Assembly (NCBI GenBank): GCA_965207275.1
Contig: CBDBMH010000002.1
Span: 2,170,001-2,234,000 of the forward strand
Length of the DNA stretch: 64,000 bases
Direction: 5' to 3'
From: Bin22 sp965207275
Lineage (GTDB): Bacteria; Chloroflexota; Dehalococcoidia; Lucifugimonadales; UBA3495
Shown: positions 18,458 through 28,148 of the stretch, in pieces
How the letters are laid out: every line of letters begins with the position of its first letter
Position numbering within the stretch: position 1 is the first letter of the stretch
Made by a program: the position numbers and the translations under genes
Notes under the pieces: model-generated
The model's input: only the letters and a program-made list of their open reading frames with translations
What the model was told of the DNA's origin: nothing
Database searches by the model: none

Positions 18458-18860
18458 GGGATTTTGTCACCTCCTCCGTGGCCTTGTCGATGGCAGCCCT
18501 AGCTCGGGCGCAGCGGTCGATATGGCCCTCCCCCACGCGGGCCCCGAAACCTGTCGGGCAGAAGCAGCAGCCGTCCGGGCCGATCTGGCCCAAGCCTTCC
18601 AGCGCTCCCAACAGGTCTGAAATCACGGAACTGGTCTCGCCAGGCTGGCCTTTCAGTAACTTTCTCAGGGCCCTCAGCTCCAGCAGTATCTGCTCCTGCA
18701 AGACCAGCGTCGCCATGTCCGACCTGAAGACGGTGCCGTCCCGCCTTCGCACCAGTTCGTTAGCATTGGGGCCCGGAATCTCAGAGGCGTCGGACAACTC
18801 CACCGCCTCCAATAGCAGGGCATCCCGTTCATTCTCCGATGGCCTTAAACGCAGTTTCAT
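18450..18860 (-). CDS. hypothetical protein with Cys/His-rich tail
   Basis: 136 aa. The N-terminal half is helical (LLLEAVELSDASEIPG, MATLVLQEQILLELRALRKL). The C-terminal half has DGCCFCPTGFGARVGEGHID and RCARARAAIDKATEEVTKS, suggesting a metal site. Its 3' end overlaps the start of the lipoprotein gene at 18457, implying translational coupling. The family is not recognised. Confidence 0.5.
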   Translation of the reverse strand: MKLRLRPSENERDALLLEAVELSDASEIPGPNANELVRRRDGTVFRSDMATLVLQEQILLELRALRKLLKGQPGETSSVISDLLGALEGLGQIGPDGCCFCPTGFGARVGEGHIDRCARARAAIDKATEEVTKSLE

Positions 18861-19110
18861 AAGTTCAGATCTCTTCTTGGTTCTCCGACTCCTGTGAACA
18901 GAATCGAAACAGCCGGGGTCAGGGTGGAGCAGGAAACGTAATCCACCTAATGAATGGGAGGAAATCTCTATTTGCCATGTTCCTCATGGTCGGAAGCGGC
19001 GTGAACCAAACGATATCACCCTCCCTGTACGCCGTCTGTGTTCCGGTTCCGTTGTCTTTAAGATGATGATACCATAGGGGGGCGTCAGAGTCACCGGGAG
19101 GGCGAACGCT

Positions 19111-19326
19111 GTGGCTTCCGAATTTGTCACCCACCATCAAAGCAACCGAAAGTGTGAAGGCTACGAGCGCGGGGATGAGTGGTCTTACAACTGGGACCGG
19201 GTTGATTGTGAGGATTGCTGGGAGAAGCGAGAACAGGCGAAGCGATGGGCCGAATACGCCGGTTGGATTTTTGGCGGCATCGTCTTTCTGGTCATTATGT
19301 TCTGGCTAGTTGTGTTCCTTTTCTAG
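19111..19326 (+). CDS. small zinc-binding membrane protein
   Basis: 71 aa from a GTG. It has HHQSNRKCEGYERGDEW and VDCEDCWEKREQ, a His/Cys4-like zinc site, then one transmembrane helix (IFGGIVFLVIMFWLVVFLF). A 73-codon frame on the other strand is less convincing. The next gene follows 22 nt later. Confidence 0.5.
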   Translation: MASEFVTHHQSNRKCEGYERGDEWSYNWDRVDCEDCWEKREQAKRWAEYAGWIFGGIVFLVIMFWLVVFLF

Positions 19327-19348
19327 GCCAGCGTAGGGGAGAGTTTTG

Positions 19349-19819
19349 ATGGCAGTTTGGCTTATACGGGGCGTTGACGGAGCCCGAGAGGACATATTCA
19401 TCAAGAGCAACAGCATCGGCATTTGGTTCGGTGTGGGCGGAGACGCCCGGAGACCCGACGACGTTCTCAAGCAGGAGATAAGAGTATCCTACCTCTGGTG
19501 GGCACAGGAGAAGGCCCACACCATGAAGCCCTCGGCCTTAAACAGAGTGGTTACCAGGTACGCCAAACAGGTCAAGTTGTTCAGGAACGGGCCAGTGAGG
19601 GGAGACACCGTGATAATGCCCAGAAAAGGAACCAGTGGCCACCAAGTCCGGCGGGGCATTATCGAGAGCGGCTATGAATTCTGGGAAGGCGCAGACTGGC
19701 CGCACAGACGCAAGGTCAGGTGGGAGTCGGGAGACGTACCGAGGGAGACCATCCCCTACTCATGGTATCCGAGCAACCAACAGACCATAATCAGGCTGAT
19801 GGATTGGCGGGTCTGGTAA
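19349..19819 (+). CDS. restriction-system N-terminal-domain protein (Mrr-associated-like)
   Basis: 156 aa from the ATG at 19349 (GGGGAGAG upstream). The start AVWLIRGVDGAREDIFIKSN plus IGIWFGVGG, later RGDTVIMPRKG and RRKVRWESGDVPRETIPYSW, match the N-terminal DNA-recognition-like module found ahead of Mrr nuclease domains. The nuclease half is absent, so this is a stand-alone or truncated form. It ends in RLMDWRVW. Confidence 0.5.
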   Translation: MAVWLIRGVDGAREDIFIKSNSIGIWFGVGGDARRPDDVLKQEIRVSYLWWAQEKAHTMKPSALNRVVTRYAKQVKLFRNGPVRGDTVIMPRKGTSGHQVRRGIIESGYEFWEGADWPHRRKVRWESGDVPRETIPYSWYPSNQQTIIRLMDWRVW

Positions 19820-19871
19820 ACTAGGCAGAATATCAGAAGGAGGAAACGCTATGACTTGAGCCAAAAAGTGA

Positions 19872-19904
19872 AACGCTCTTGCGATTCGCAGTCGCAAAAG
19901 CGTT
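19872..19904. terminator. stem-loop between genes
   Basis: Inverted repeat AACGCTCTTGCGA / TCGCAAAAGCGTT (12 of 13 paired) with a 7-nt loop, about 50 bp after the stop at 19819. No T-tract follows, so it may be a terminator or an mRNA-end stabiliser. Confidence 0.45.
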
Positions 19905-20020
19905 CAAGGTTTCCGGCCCCGGAGGAGGGCATGTCTTTGCACGACTGATACTATCAGCCTATGGTAATCCTTTGCAACCCTCTTCTCGGGCAATTCATAG
20001 ACTGAAAGGAGGGTATTTTT

Positions 20021-20404
20021 ATGTCTTTTGGAGACTGGCTTACAGGGGCCGTTGGTGAGTCTGTGGTTGACCGGGGATTATTCTTTCTTACCGCCCCGCT
20101 GCAACGCTGGCTATTGGTTCACGTCTTTTCCCCGATATGGAGTAGAATCCGCCGGGACTTCCAGCAGGAATACGCTGCATTTCTGGCGATGTCCCGCCGG
20201 CGCCGGGCCGGGTTCGTGGCCTTCCTGCTATGCACGTTCCCGCCGCTTTGGATAGCAAGTGCGATGGGCGATTCCGCCCCTTACTCCCTGCAACTGTGGG
20301 TAGGGGCCATGGGGATGTTCATATTCGGTGCAGCTGGATGGTTTGTAACCAGGGACGCAGTTCGCTGGATTCGACAGAGAGCGAAACCGCCGGCCTTGTG
20401 CTAA
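20021..20404 (+). CDS. membrane protein
   Basis: 127 aa with a strong Shine-Dalgarno (GAAAGGAGGG) 8 nt before the ATG. Hydrophobic helices around residues 67-82 (AGFVAFLLCTFPPLWIAS) and 92-110 (LWVGAMGMFIFGAAGWFV), plus an amphipathic N-terminus. The basic C-terminus (RWIRQRAKPP) suggests it faces the cytoplasm. The family is not recognised. Confidence 0.55.
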   Translation: MSFGDWLTGAVGESVVDRGLFFLTAPLQRWLLVHVFSPIWSRIRRDFQQEYAAFLAMSRRRRAGFVAFLLCTFPPLWIASAMGDSAPYSLQLWVGAMGMFIFGAAGWFVTRDAVRWIRQRAKPPALC

Positions 20405-20413
20405 AATCCGGGA

Positions 20414-21490
20414 ATGGCAGAGTTCACCAAAACCTACACCTTCAACTGCCCTTATTGCGGGAATGCCAAGATAGTCAAGAATGGCCGGCAGTTCGGGAAG
20501 CAACGCTACCTGTGCAAGTCCTGCCGGAAGCAGTTCAACGACACGGGCGCGGTGAACGGCTACCGGGTTCCCGCCGAGCATATCGGGGCGGCAATATGGA
20601 TGTACTACCGGGGAATGTCCTATAAGCAGATCGGCGAACACATGGCCGACGCCTACGATATGGACGAACCGGAAAAGTCCACAATCTACCAGTGGGTAAA
20701 AGACCATTCCGAGGTTGCCGTTGACGCCATGCAGGACTACCCGGCCCACACATCGGGCAAATGGGTAGCCGATGAAATGCAGGTGAAGGTTGGCGGTGAA
20801 AGCCTTTGGAACTGGAACGTAATGGACGCCAGCACCCGGTACGTGCTGGCGTCTCACCTTTCCCCCAACCGGGACCAGCGGGCCGCTATTGCCGTGATGG
20901 AGAAGGCTGCCGCCTCTGCCGATGGTCCGCCCAGATCAATCACCACCGACAAGCTGCGCAGTTACGGGCCGGCAATCAAGAAAGTCTTTCCCGAGGCAGA
21001 CCACATCAAGTCCGAGGGAATACGGGCCGAACTGAACAACAATATGTCGGAACGGCTGCAAGGAACCTTCAGGCAACGGGAGAAAACCTTGCGAGGGCTG
21101 GACGGGCTGGAGTCCGGGCAACGCTACCTGGACGGCTGGGTTGTCAATTACAATCTCTTCAAGGAACACGAAGGCATTGACTACCAGACCCCGGCGGAAA
21201 TGGCCGGGGTAAATCCTCCCTTCAAGGAATGGTCGGACATTGTGAGGAACGCCCCGGTGTTGCGGCAAGGAAAGAAAGGCGCACCAGCTCCCACGCTGTC
21301 CGATGTTGCCGACAAAGCCGCCCGCCTGGGGCCGGCGACTGCCCCGCCGACAACCATCTTTATTCCAGACTCAACGGCAAGGCTCAGGCCAAAAGGGGAG
21401 ACGGAGTCGGACGACCCGGACGACTACCCTTTATCCCCGTCAAGCCCTTGTCCCCGCCGCTCGAAGGTGCGCACCGGCTGGAACCTGTGA
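20414..21490 (+). CDS. DDE transposase with zinc-binding N-terminus (IS6-like)
   Basis: 358 aa. The N-terminal zinc ribbon is CPYCGNAKIVKNG...YLCKSCRKQF, then an HTH (MYYRGMSYKQIGEHMADAY). The DDE core is WVADEMQVKVGG (first Asp), SITTDKLRSYGPAIKK (second Asp) and NNNMSERLQGTFRQREK with Glu, followed by LDGWVVNYNLFKEHEGID. Past ~21425 a better coding frame (FIPVKPLSPPLEGAHRLEPV ... KKSSKGHP) continues to 21630, so a one-base frameshift near 21425 probably trimmed the tail. Catalytic residues lie before the shift. Confidence 0.78.
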   Translation: MAEFTKTYTFNCPYCGNAKIVKNGRQFGKQRYLCKSCRKQFNDTGAVNGYRVPAEHIGAAIWMYYRGMSYKQIGEHMADAYDMDEPEKSTIYQWVKDHSEVAVDAMQDYPAHTSGKWVADEMQVKVGGESLWNWNVMDASTRYVLASHLSPNRDQRAAIAVMEKAAASADGPPRSITTDKLRSYGPAIKKVFPEADHIKSEGIRAELNNNMSERLQGTFRQREKTLRGLDGLESGQRYLDGWVVNYNLFKEHEGIDYQTPAEMAGVNPPFKEWSDIVRNAPVLRQGKKGAPAPTLSDVADKAARLGPATAPPTTIFIPDSTARLRPKGETESDDPDDYPLSPSSPCPRRSKVRTGWNL

Positions 21491-21670
21491 AGGTTGAAAT
21501 TCCGGCAGGCGCTATTCCGCTTCCCGCAAATGGGAAAGGTTTAAGAGCAAAGCCACCTTCACGCCGAACCGCCAAACTCGGTACATCCGGCAAGGCGAAG
21601 GCCAAGAAGTCCAGCAAAGGCCATCCCTAAATGCGCCGGGGCGAAAGGCGATAATACCTCATCATCTACA

Positions 21671-21936
21671 AGCCAACGGAACCGGCCAGGATCTGCTGGA
21701 ACCAATGACCGTCGGCGGGCGGGCTCCGCTGTCGGGGTTGGAGGTCACGGTGGAAGAGGCCTTCCTGCAATGCGGAAGGGCGCTGCCGCGGGGCCGTCTC
21801 TGGGACCCGTCGGCGCAGATAGAGCGGTCGTCCTATCCCAGCTATTGGGCAGGTGCTGGCCGACCAGATTGCCGGGGACGACGCCGGGCGGATTGACGCC
21901 GAGGAAGCGGAGGCCAACCGGGAGCGGCTCTATTGA
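21671..21936 (+). pseudogene. PPOX-class flavin-binding protein, C-terminal fragment
   Basis: The frame reads LEVTVEEAFLQCGRALPRGR, then LWDPSAQIERSSYP, then shifts frame to AIGQVLADQIAGDDAG and ends NRERLY. This is the conserved C-terminus of pyridoxamine-phosphate-oxidase-like (MSMEG_1061-type) proteins. The N-terminal flavin-binding region is missing, probably lost when the neighbouring transposon arrived, and there is a frameshift near 21838. Non-functional. Confidence 0.6.
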
Positions 21937-22228
21937 ACGGAAGTAACCTGATAGATGGGATGGAAAGGGGGACCGTCGGCATCATCGCAGTCGCCGGTCC
22001 TGCCCGCTCCGGTGTTGCGGTCCGGCGCAGCGTGGAACACGGATGGCTGAACTCTCCATGCGCGGGGCTACCACGAGAGGTTGGGGGCCGGTTCCGGAGT
22101 CCCGGAGCAATCAGAGACCTGAAATACAGCCGGATCATAGCGGCGAAAGTCTCGTGGTTTAACCACTTCCCTATTTTTGATATGCCCGCCCTTTCGGGAA
22201 CGGCATTCTTGGGAGTTTCCCTCTCGCC
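21937..22228. other. intergenic, no supported gene
   Basis: Short frames on both strands only; no motif or regulatory element recognised. Confidence 0.35.
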
Positions 22229-23695
22229 CTACCGGGCGGGGCCGATGCGGAGGATCTTATCGCCTTCGGGCGGGCACTCGCCCCGGTTATCGCAGTTGCT
22301 GGTCATCACGTAGATCCGCCCGTGCCTGTCGCTCGCCACGGTCCGCAGGCGCCCGTATGCGTCTTGCAGGTACACCTCGTGAGCCTGGACGGTGTAGGGA
22401 TCCATCGAGGCAAATACCACCCGGTGCAGATGCCGGCCGTGTCCGGGCCTGTCATCAAGCCCCACGGTGGTGAACAGGAAGCTGCCGGTCCACTCCGGGA
22501 TCAGGCCGCTCCTGTAGAACATCCCTCCCGTGGGCGGCACCGGGTTCTCCCAGGTCAGCACCGGGCTGACCAGTCCCTCCTGCTCGTCGCAGCCCCAGAT
22601 GCGGGGCCAGCCCAGGTTGTCACCGGCGGTCACCACGTTGACCTCGTCGTACCCCCGCAAATCCTGCCGGCCCAACTCTATGCCGGACGGCCCGTGCTCG
22701 ACCATCACGATGTGCTGTTCGTCATACCAGTCGTAGCCCTGGGTGTTGCGGATTCCGCTGGCGAAGACGTAGCTGTCCGGGTCCGGGTTGTCGCCGGGTA
22801 TGCCGCCCTCCAGGTCCATCCGGAGCAGCTTTCCCGCCAGGGTGTCGGGATCCTGCGCGTCATGGGGTTCGTAGGCGCCGACGCCCACGTAGAGCATCCC
22901 GTCCGGCCCCAACCGCATCCGGCCGCCCTGGTGATGGATCCCGGCGGGCAGATTGTCCAGGATCACCCGGTCCAACGCCGCCGAGCGGCCGTCGCCGGAC
23001 AGTGTGTAGCGCTCGATGCGGCCGGTCTGCACGCCGTCCTCGTTGTCGATGTTGTAGAAGAGGTAGAACAGGCGGTTGTCAGCGAACTCCGGGTGCAGGC
23101 GCACGCCCAGCAGCCCGCCTTCGGACCCCAGCAGGTCCAGGCCGTACAGGGGCGGCGGCATGGACACGCCGAACTCCAGCACCGGTTGGGGGACAACCTC
23201 CCCGTCCCGGACCAGGCGCAACCGGCCGGGGCGCTCGGTTACCAGCATGTCGCCGGAGGGCAGTATCGCCAGTCCCCAGGGAATCTCTAGCCCGTCAACC
23301 ACTACCTCTACGTGCAATTCCACCTCGCCCGGCGGTCCTGGCGCGTCCCGTACCAACTGGCAAGACGCGGTCGCAGACGCCGCCGGTGTTGGCCCGGTCG
23401 CCGTCGGAGTCGGTTCGCTGACGGCAACCGTTTCCGCCTGCCGTGTCGGGGCGGCCTCCTCCTTAGCCTTAGCATCCGTAGGCGCCTCGGCCTGCTGTTG
23501 GTTTGGTGTGGCGATCTCAGTAGCCCCAAGAGTAACCGTCGGGGCGGTCTCAACGACCTCCGTAGCCTCATCTCGGGCGGCAAGGGAGCGTTCGGTCCCA
23601 GCGAGCGGCTCCGGATCACCGCCACTACAGGCAAGCGTCAGGGCCGCAACGAGGGCCAGCACCAGGGGAAGGAGACGAGGCATAAACATTCGCAT
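22229..23695 (-). CDS. PQQ-type soluble aldose (glucose/sorbosone) dehydrogenase, lipoprotein
   Basis: 488 aa. The signal peptide ends in a lipobox (AALTLACSGGD), then a Thr/Ala/Pro linker of ~120 residues. The beta-propeller begins at VEVVVDGLEIPWGLAILPSG, the hallmark start of the GSDH family. Later motifs are GGLLGVRLHPEFADNRLFYL, IHHQGGRMRLGPDGMLYVGV (catalytic His region) and YVFASGIRNTQGYDW. Members oxidise sugars with PQQ and sit outside the cytoplasmic membrane; the electron acceptor is unknown here. The gene is monocistronic in appearance, between a PPOX relic and IS630. Confidence 0.85.
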   Translation of the reverse strand: MRMFMPRLLPLVLALVAALTLACSGGDPEPLAGTERSLAARDEATEVVETAPTVTLGATEIATPNQQQAEAPTDAKAKEEAAPTRQAETVAVSEPTPTATGPTPAASATASCQLVRDAPGPPGEVELHVEVVVDGLEIPWGLAILPSGDMLVTERPGRLRLVRDGEVVPQPVLEFGVSMPPPLYGLDLLGSEGGLLGVRLHPEFADNRLFYLFYNIDNEDGVQTGRIERYTLSGDGRSAALDRVILDNLPAGIHHQGGRMRLGPDGMLYVGVGAYEPHDAQDPDTLAGKLLRMDLEGGIPGDNPDPDSYVFASGIRNTQGYDWYDEQHIVMVEHGPSGIELGRQDLRGYDEVNVVTAGDNLGWPRIWGCDEQEGLVSPVLTWENPVPPTGGMFYRSGLIPEWTGSFLFTTVGLDDRPGHGRHLHRVVFASMDPYTVQAHEVYLQDAYGRLRTVASDRHGRIYVMTSNCDNRGECPPEGDKILRIGPAR

Positions 23696-23857
23696 TCCTC
23701 AATTTCAACTTCAGCAGATACAGCCTACGCAGCGGAATCTGTACTGTCAAACGCCTGACAGGGCAGCTTCCGGCTTCCGGGCGGCGGACCAGGGCATTGG
23801 ACAACTGCGAGGGAATCCCACAGAGCTGCAGGAGCCTCTGAGATTTTAGTTGATGTC

Positions 23858-25019
23858 TAAATTGGCAACTACGGACCTAATTCCCAAAAATGCTTACGGC
23901 AGTCGGCAAAAGCGTCCTAAACCAAAGCCAAGGTGAAATACGCAGAAGCATAGGGTAAATTTGGGGAAGACCGGGGCAGCTTGTATTGGAATCTGCGAGG
24001 GGTTGAAGATGAGCGTGAGGGAGATAGACCGGTTTCTCCAACAATGGAAGATGGATGCCAAGGATTTGCACCGGCGCCTTTGCTGAAGGAGGTCCCAAGG
24101 CCCTGATTTTCGAGCAGACCGGAGGTCCCCCCGCCCTCGGTGAGGAAGACCAAGCGGAGTTGAGGGCAGCGGTGCAGGAACCACCCTCCGCGGCAGGCAT
24201 CGGCCTGGCCAACTGGAACTGGAAGGTGGTCCATCAGTTTGTCGCGAGACGCTGCGGCATCGGCCTGAGCCGCAGCAGTTGCCTGAACTACCTGCAACGT
24301 CTGGGGTTTGTCCTGAAGCGGCCCAAGAAACGACTGGTCAAGGCTGATGCGAGGAAACGGGAGTCCTTCGTGGTGGAGTACGCCGCCCTGGCCGACGAGG
24401 CACGGAGGTCTGGGGCCAAGATATTCTTCGCCGACGAGGCCCACTTCCGAGCCGACGCCGAACTGCGGGGCAAGTGGGTGTTGAAGGGAGAGCCAGCCTT
24501 GGTGGATTCCAGCAGTCCGCGCTATGGCGAGAAGGCCAGCTACTACTCGGCGGTGTGCCTGGAGACGGGAGAGGTGGAATGGATGGAGCTGGAGGGTAAC
24601 AGCAACGCGAAAACTTCGGCGGCGTTTCTCATGCAGATGAGGGAGCGGCACGTCGGGGCGTTGAACGTGATCTGGGACAATGCCCCAGCCCACCGGGGTG
24701 AGGCGGTGCGGGAATTTCTGCGGACTCCCGGTCTGGATCTGCAGTTGGTGAACCTGCCAGGCTACAGTCCGGACTTCAATGGCGATGAGGCTATCTGGGG
24801 CTGGGCCAGGGAAGAGGCGACGGGAAACCTGTGCTTGGGGACCAGGGCGGCGGTGCAGGAGATGGTCGGCAACTTCCTCGCCAGCCTGGCCAGCCGGAAA
24901 GAGGAAGTGAAACGGCGCTGCCGCACCGTCCTGCAGTCAAGGGCCGAAGCGTTGCTGCGGGACTCCCAGCCCCATTCCCAACACCCCGCAAATGCACATC
25001 CCACCTTGGTATTGATTTA
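23858..25019 (+). mobile_element. IS630-family element
   Basis: Ends CTAAATTGGCAACTACGG (left) and an inverted CTAAATCAATACCAAGG (right) share short inverted identity, with TA at both borders as expected for IS630. About 1.16 kb. It contains one transposase interrupted by a frameshift. Confidence 0.7.
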
Positions 25020-25020
25020 G
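24009..25020 (+). CDS. IS630-family transposase, early frameshift
   Basis: The ATG at 24009 opens MSVREIDRFLQQWKMDAKDL but stops with TGA after 25 residues. The downstream frame (open from 24055 to 25020) continues the homology with EGGPKALIFEQTGG and the DDE core: KIFFADEAHFRADAE, NVIWDNAPAHRG, NLPGYSPDFNGDEAIWGWAR. The shift lies near 24085. It could be programmed or a mutation; the missing part covers the N-terminal HTH region. Confidence 0.7.
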
Positions 25021-25082
25021 ACCCTCCGGGCGACAGCGTGACGCAGATCGTTCCGACCTGAGTCGCTTGGGCCGGGACGAAT

Positions 25083-26078
25083 CTACTTGGAGTCAGGGCA
25101 TGGCGGCAAGGTTGTTCCCTGACTGTTTTCCCACTGTCCAGTCACCTCCCGCTCCCCGCCGAGTTCGTCCTGTTTGTCCCGCAGAACCTCGTCCAGATAG
25201 GCCAGGGCCCGGTCGGCTGAAACGCCCGTGGGAGCGGCTTGGGTCACTTCGACGTTCACTCCTTTCAAAGCCTGCTGCAGGTAGTCCAGCCATGCCAGGC
25301 GGGGCGCTTCGGCATGGGGACCGTCGAGGCCGGCCTCCAGCACCGCCTCCTCCAGCCTGGATATTGCCATTTCGCGGCTCAGTTTCGCTGGAAGTATTTC
25401 CTGCCAGTAACGTTCACGGCCAAAGGAACGGGCAAAGAAGTCGACGTAAGCATCGTTATCCCGGCGCATCTGCTCCAGCTCACGCCAGTCCTTTTGCTCC
25501 AGGGACTCCATGAACTCAGCCGGGGTCCAGTATTCGAGAGATGCAAAAATATGGGGGTTCTTTGTCTCCGCCGCCAGTTTTGTGAATCCCGCAAGATCCC
25601 GGTTCTGAGCCAACTTCACCAACTGAATCATGTCGTTGAGCCTCTCCCAACTGAGACGGTGTTCTTCCAGGCCAGCCGAGACCTCTTCCCGCGAGGGAGC
25701 GTAGCCGGCGGCTACCGCGCGCTGATTCAGGACGGAGTCCGTGATTGGATCCGCCAGCGCCATGGTTTCGGGGCCGTATAGGTTCACGCGGTCATTAAAC
25801 CTTCGCTGGTAATCGGACCCGGCATGACAATCCATGATCAACCCCTCTTCCCTGTTCTCGATGACTGATTCTATGAGGAGGAGCCCTTGGATATAGTGGG
25901 ACAGCAGGATGCACTCGCTGTCGACGCGGGCAATGGCCGGGTCGTCTCCCCACGCCAAGGAGTCGCAGTCAGGACTGTAGGGCAAGGCCCAAACGACAGC
26001 GATCAGAGCTGCCAGGCAGGTGGGAGGAAGCCAGCGGCGGATGAGAAAGATAGTCACGAGCGCTCCGGTCCGGAACAA
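25083..26078 (-). CDS. exported SurA-N/foldase-like protein
   Basis: 331 aa. An N-terminal hydrophobic segment (PTCLAALIAVVWALPY) should export or anchor it. The body resembles the helical chaperone domain of SurA/PrsA-like proteins: DPITDSVLNQRAVAAGYAPS followed by REEVSAGLEEHRLSWERL, and a later REMAISRLEEAVLEAG. No parvulin (rotamase) domain is evident. A more distant relative lies at 34247-35245. It probably binds unfolded exported proteins (inference). Confidence 0.5.
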   Translation of the reverse strand: MFRTGALVTIFLIRRWLPPTCLAALIAVVWALPYSPDCDSLAWGDDPAIARVDSECILLSHYIQGLLLIESVIENREEGLIMDCHAGSDYQRRFNDRVNLYGPETMALADPITDSVLNQRAVAAGYAPSREEVSAGLEEHRLSWERLNDMIQLVKLAQNRDLAGFTKLAAETKNPHIFASLEYWTPAEFMESLEQKDWRELEQMRRDNDAYVDFFARSFGRERYWQEILPAKLSREMAISRLEEAVLEAGLDGPHAEAPRLAWLDYLQQALKGVNVEVTQAAPTGVSADRALAYLDEVLRDKQDELGGEREVTGQWENSQGTTLPPCPDSK

Positions 26079-26279
26079 CAGCCAATAGTATCTGCCGGGG
26101 CTTTTTGCGGCATCGCCGTTTCTCTATTCCGCACTGTATTACCGGACCAACTGATCTTTCCGTTCTTAATCAAGGGCGCCTGCCCCAGGGTGAAAACGGC
26201 GGCGTTGCCCTCCTCCGGTTGTACGCCGCGAGAGACCAACGTCAGGGATGCCCGTCAGGCGCAACCAACCCCGTAGCCG

Positions 26280-26640
26280 TCAGGCAGATCCGTACGATGG
26301 AGTCAAATCGGTCGCCCTCTCTCCCAACGGGAACAGGACATTGACCACGAACCAAACCAGCTCGGTCTTGGAACCGCCGCCGTCCGCTCCGGAGATCTCT
26401 AGGAACCAGTTGCGGACCAACAGAACGGCGACCCCGGAGGTGAGGAACGGGCGGAAATTTGGCCTCCCAGGGCTGCAGGCCGTCGCAGTCGTCTCCTTAG
26501 CCCTCCCTTTTGCTTTCGGAAGACATTGAACACCAGCGCGGCAACCAGCGCCACGGCTATCAGGTATTTGGCCACGTCCCAGACACCGTTTACGGCCAGG
26601 AAAAGTTGACAACAAACTACGTTGCTACAAAGACTGCCGT
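26280..26640 (-). pseudogene. frameshifted small membrane protein
   Basis: On the minus strand one frame encodes GVWDVAKYLIAVALVAALVF ending NVFRKQKG. The next frame continues RPNFRPFLTSGVAVLLVRNW with ELVWFVVNVLFPLGERATDL. Read together they give a two- or three-helix membrane protein broken by one shift near 26515. The family is not recognised. Confidence 0.35.
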
Positions 26641-27525
26641 GCCCACCATATGCCCGCACGCCATTTTCTTGAATGACGCCACCAGTTCTCTCTACCTCGG
26701 ATTGCCCCACGAAACGCGCCCACCTTCAGCCACGCGGTTGCGGTCCGGGACATTTTAGCCCATTCCGACTCTCCGGCCCAGAACAAACTTCCCTCTCCCG
26801 CCACGCTGTTCCTGGTGGATAGGGTAGGTGATGGAACCTGTCCCAGCACGCTCTCCCGGATTCCCACCTTGTTGTTTCTCATCCTGGTTCCAATTGGAGG
26901 GTCTGACTTGACGGTAGGCGGTATCGTCTTCGAGATGTGGGTGGGGCAGTAATCCCGCTTTTCTTTCTTTGAGCGGCCCGTTGACCTGTTAAGCTGGAGC
27001 CGGCCATCGGGCATCCGCAGGAACCCTTAATCACTGTGCTCTCTCCCGGACAACCGAGACCAAAGCCAATTGTGGGCAAGCGAATTGGCGATTCCCGTAA
27101 AATAGCAAAGCAAATGGATAGACACTCTTGAGGCCCCAGAACCAGTTGGGAGAAAGGAAATGTCGTTGGCATGTTTCGGAACAGCGTTAGCTGCATTCGC
27201 GATCCTGAGTGGATGGGTCATGACTACCACAAACATGGCAAGTTTTCCAGAACCGCACATCTGCATCGGCAGCGCAATTGGGTAGGCACTGGGAATGGTG
27301 CTTGCCGCTTGCTCTAACGACAGGGCCCCGCATTAGTGTTCGCACCACCGGTAGGCGATATGCCGCGCCATCCTATTATCCTTACACCAGATGCCCGGTG
27401 GAAGAGGCTCCCACTCTGGGCTGCCAAGGCGCCCACTCCAATACTACCTCCGCCTTGCCGTCCAGGATTCGAGCCGCCTTCTTCCTAGACACCAGCGATC
27501 CTCCTGACCTGGGGCTGTCGTCATC
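26641..27525. other. long stretch without a supported gene
   Basis: Several short frames on the minus strand, none with good start signals or motifs. Bases 26907-26951 match 592-636 at high similarity, indicating a degenerate repeated element. Confidence 0.35.
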
Positions 27526-28059
27526 CTAGAACTCATGACTGCTCCAACCGGAACCATCCCGTTGGAGGCGCATGGACTCTCGAAACCTTCCCGCCACCAC
27601 GTCGTCCAGCAGTTCCATCAGCCTCTCGAATTCCTCTTCCGGCATTTCGTCGCAGGCGTCGCAATGGCAGGTTGGAAACACTTCGGTGGTCCAATGGCCT
27701 ACCCGTACCTCCAAACCCGGGGAATCAGTGAAGGCGATGGCAACCGGCGCGCAAGACTCCTGCAACGGCGTCAGTCTTACCGTCAATCTGGAAAGCGGAG
27801 CGGGTTCCAACTCATCGTCCAGTCCGAAGCCCTCCTCAAGGGTTACGTCATACTCCGATTGCAGGTGCACCACCTTCCCAAGCGCCCAGTCGTGTAGGGG
27901 CTTGAATCGTTCCTGGTTGGTGAACTGCGTATAAGCGTCGTCCAGAGGTTCTGGCGGCCTCTGCCCCATTGCACTGTAGCTGAACCACCCGCTTTCAGGC
28001 ATGTCCGACCGATTCCGTTCCATATGATGCCTCGCAGACTTTGGACTTGTTTCCGGCAT
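27526..28059 (-). CDS. DUF6226-like protein
   Basis: 177 aa. The C-terminal half has the DUF6226 signature as I know it: PVAIAFTDSPGLEVRVGHW, then FPTCHCDACDE (paired Cys), then FERLMELLDDVVAGRFRES. The N-terminal part has TNQERFKPLHDWA, also typical. Function of the family is unknown. The start may be the internal ATG at 28002 (MPESGWFSYS). Monocistronic. Confidence 0.65.
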   Translation of the reverse strand: MPETSPKSARHHMERNRSDMPESGWFSYSAMGQRPPEPLDDAYTQFTNQERFKPLHDWALGKVVHLQSEYDVTLEEGFGLDDELEPAPLSRLTVRLTPLQESCAPVAIAFTDSPGLEVRVGHWTTEVFPTCHCDACDEMPEEEFERLMELLDDVVAGRFRESMRLQRDGSGWSSHEF

Positions 28060-28148
28060 TGGCCCGATTCCCTACGGAAAGCATAGCCGCCCCCTCGACA
28101 GCAGGCAAATGACCGCTCATGGTTTGCGTGCCACCTCCACCAGACCCA

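Noticed and set aside
18919..19140. 73-codon minus frame
   Set aside because: No clear ribosome site, overlaps the better-supported plus gene at 19111, and no motif.
22322..23290. 322-codon plus-strand frame
   Set aside because: Antisense to the PQQ-type dehydrogenase; repetitive composition and no motif.
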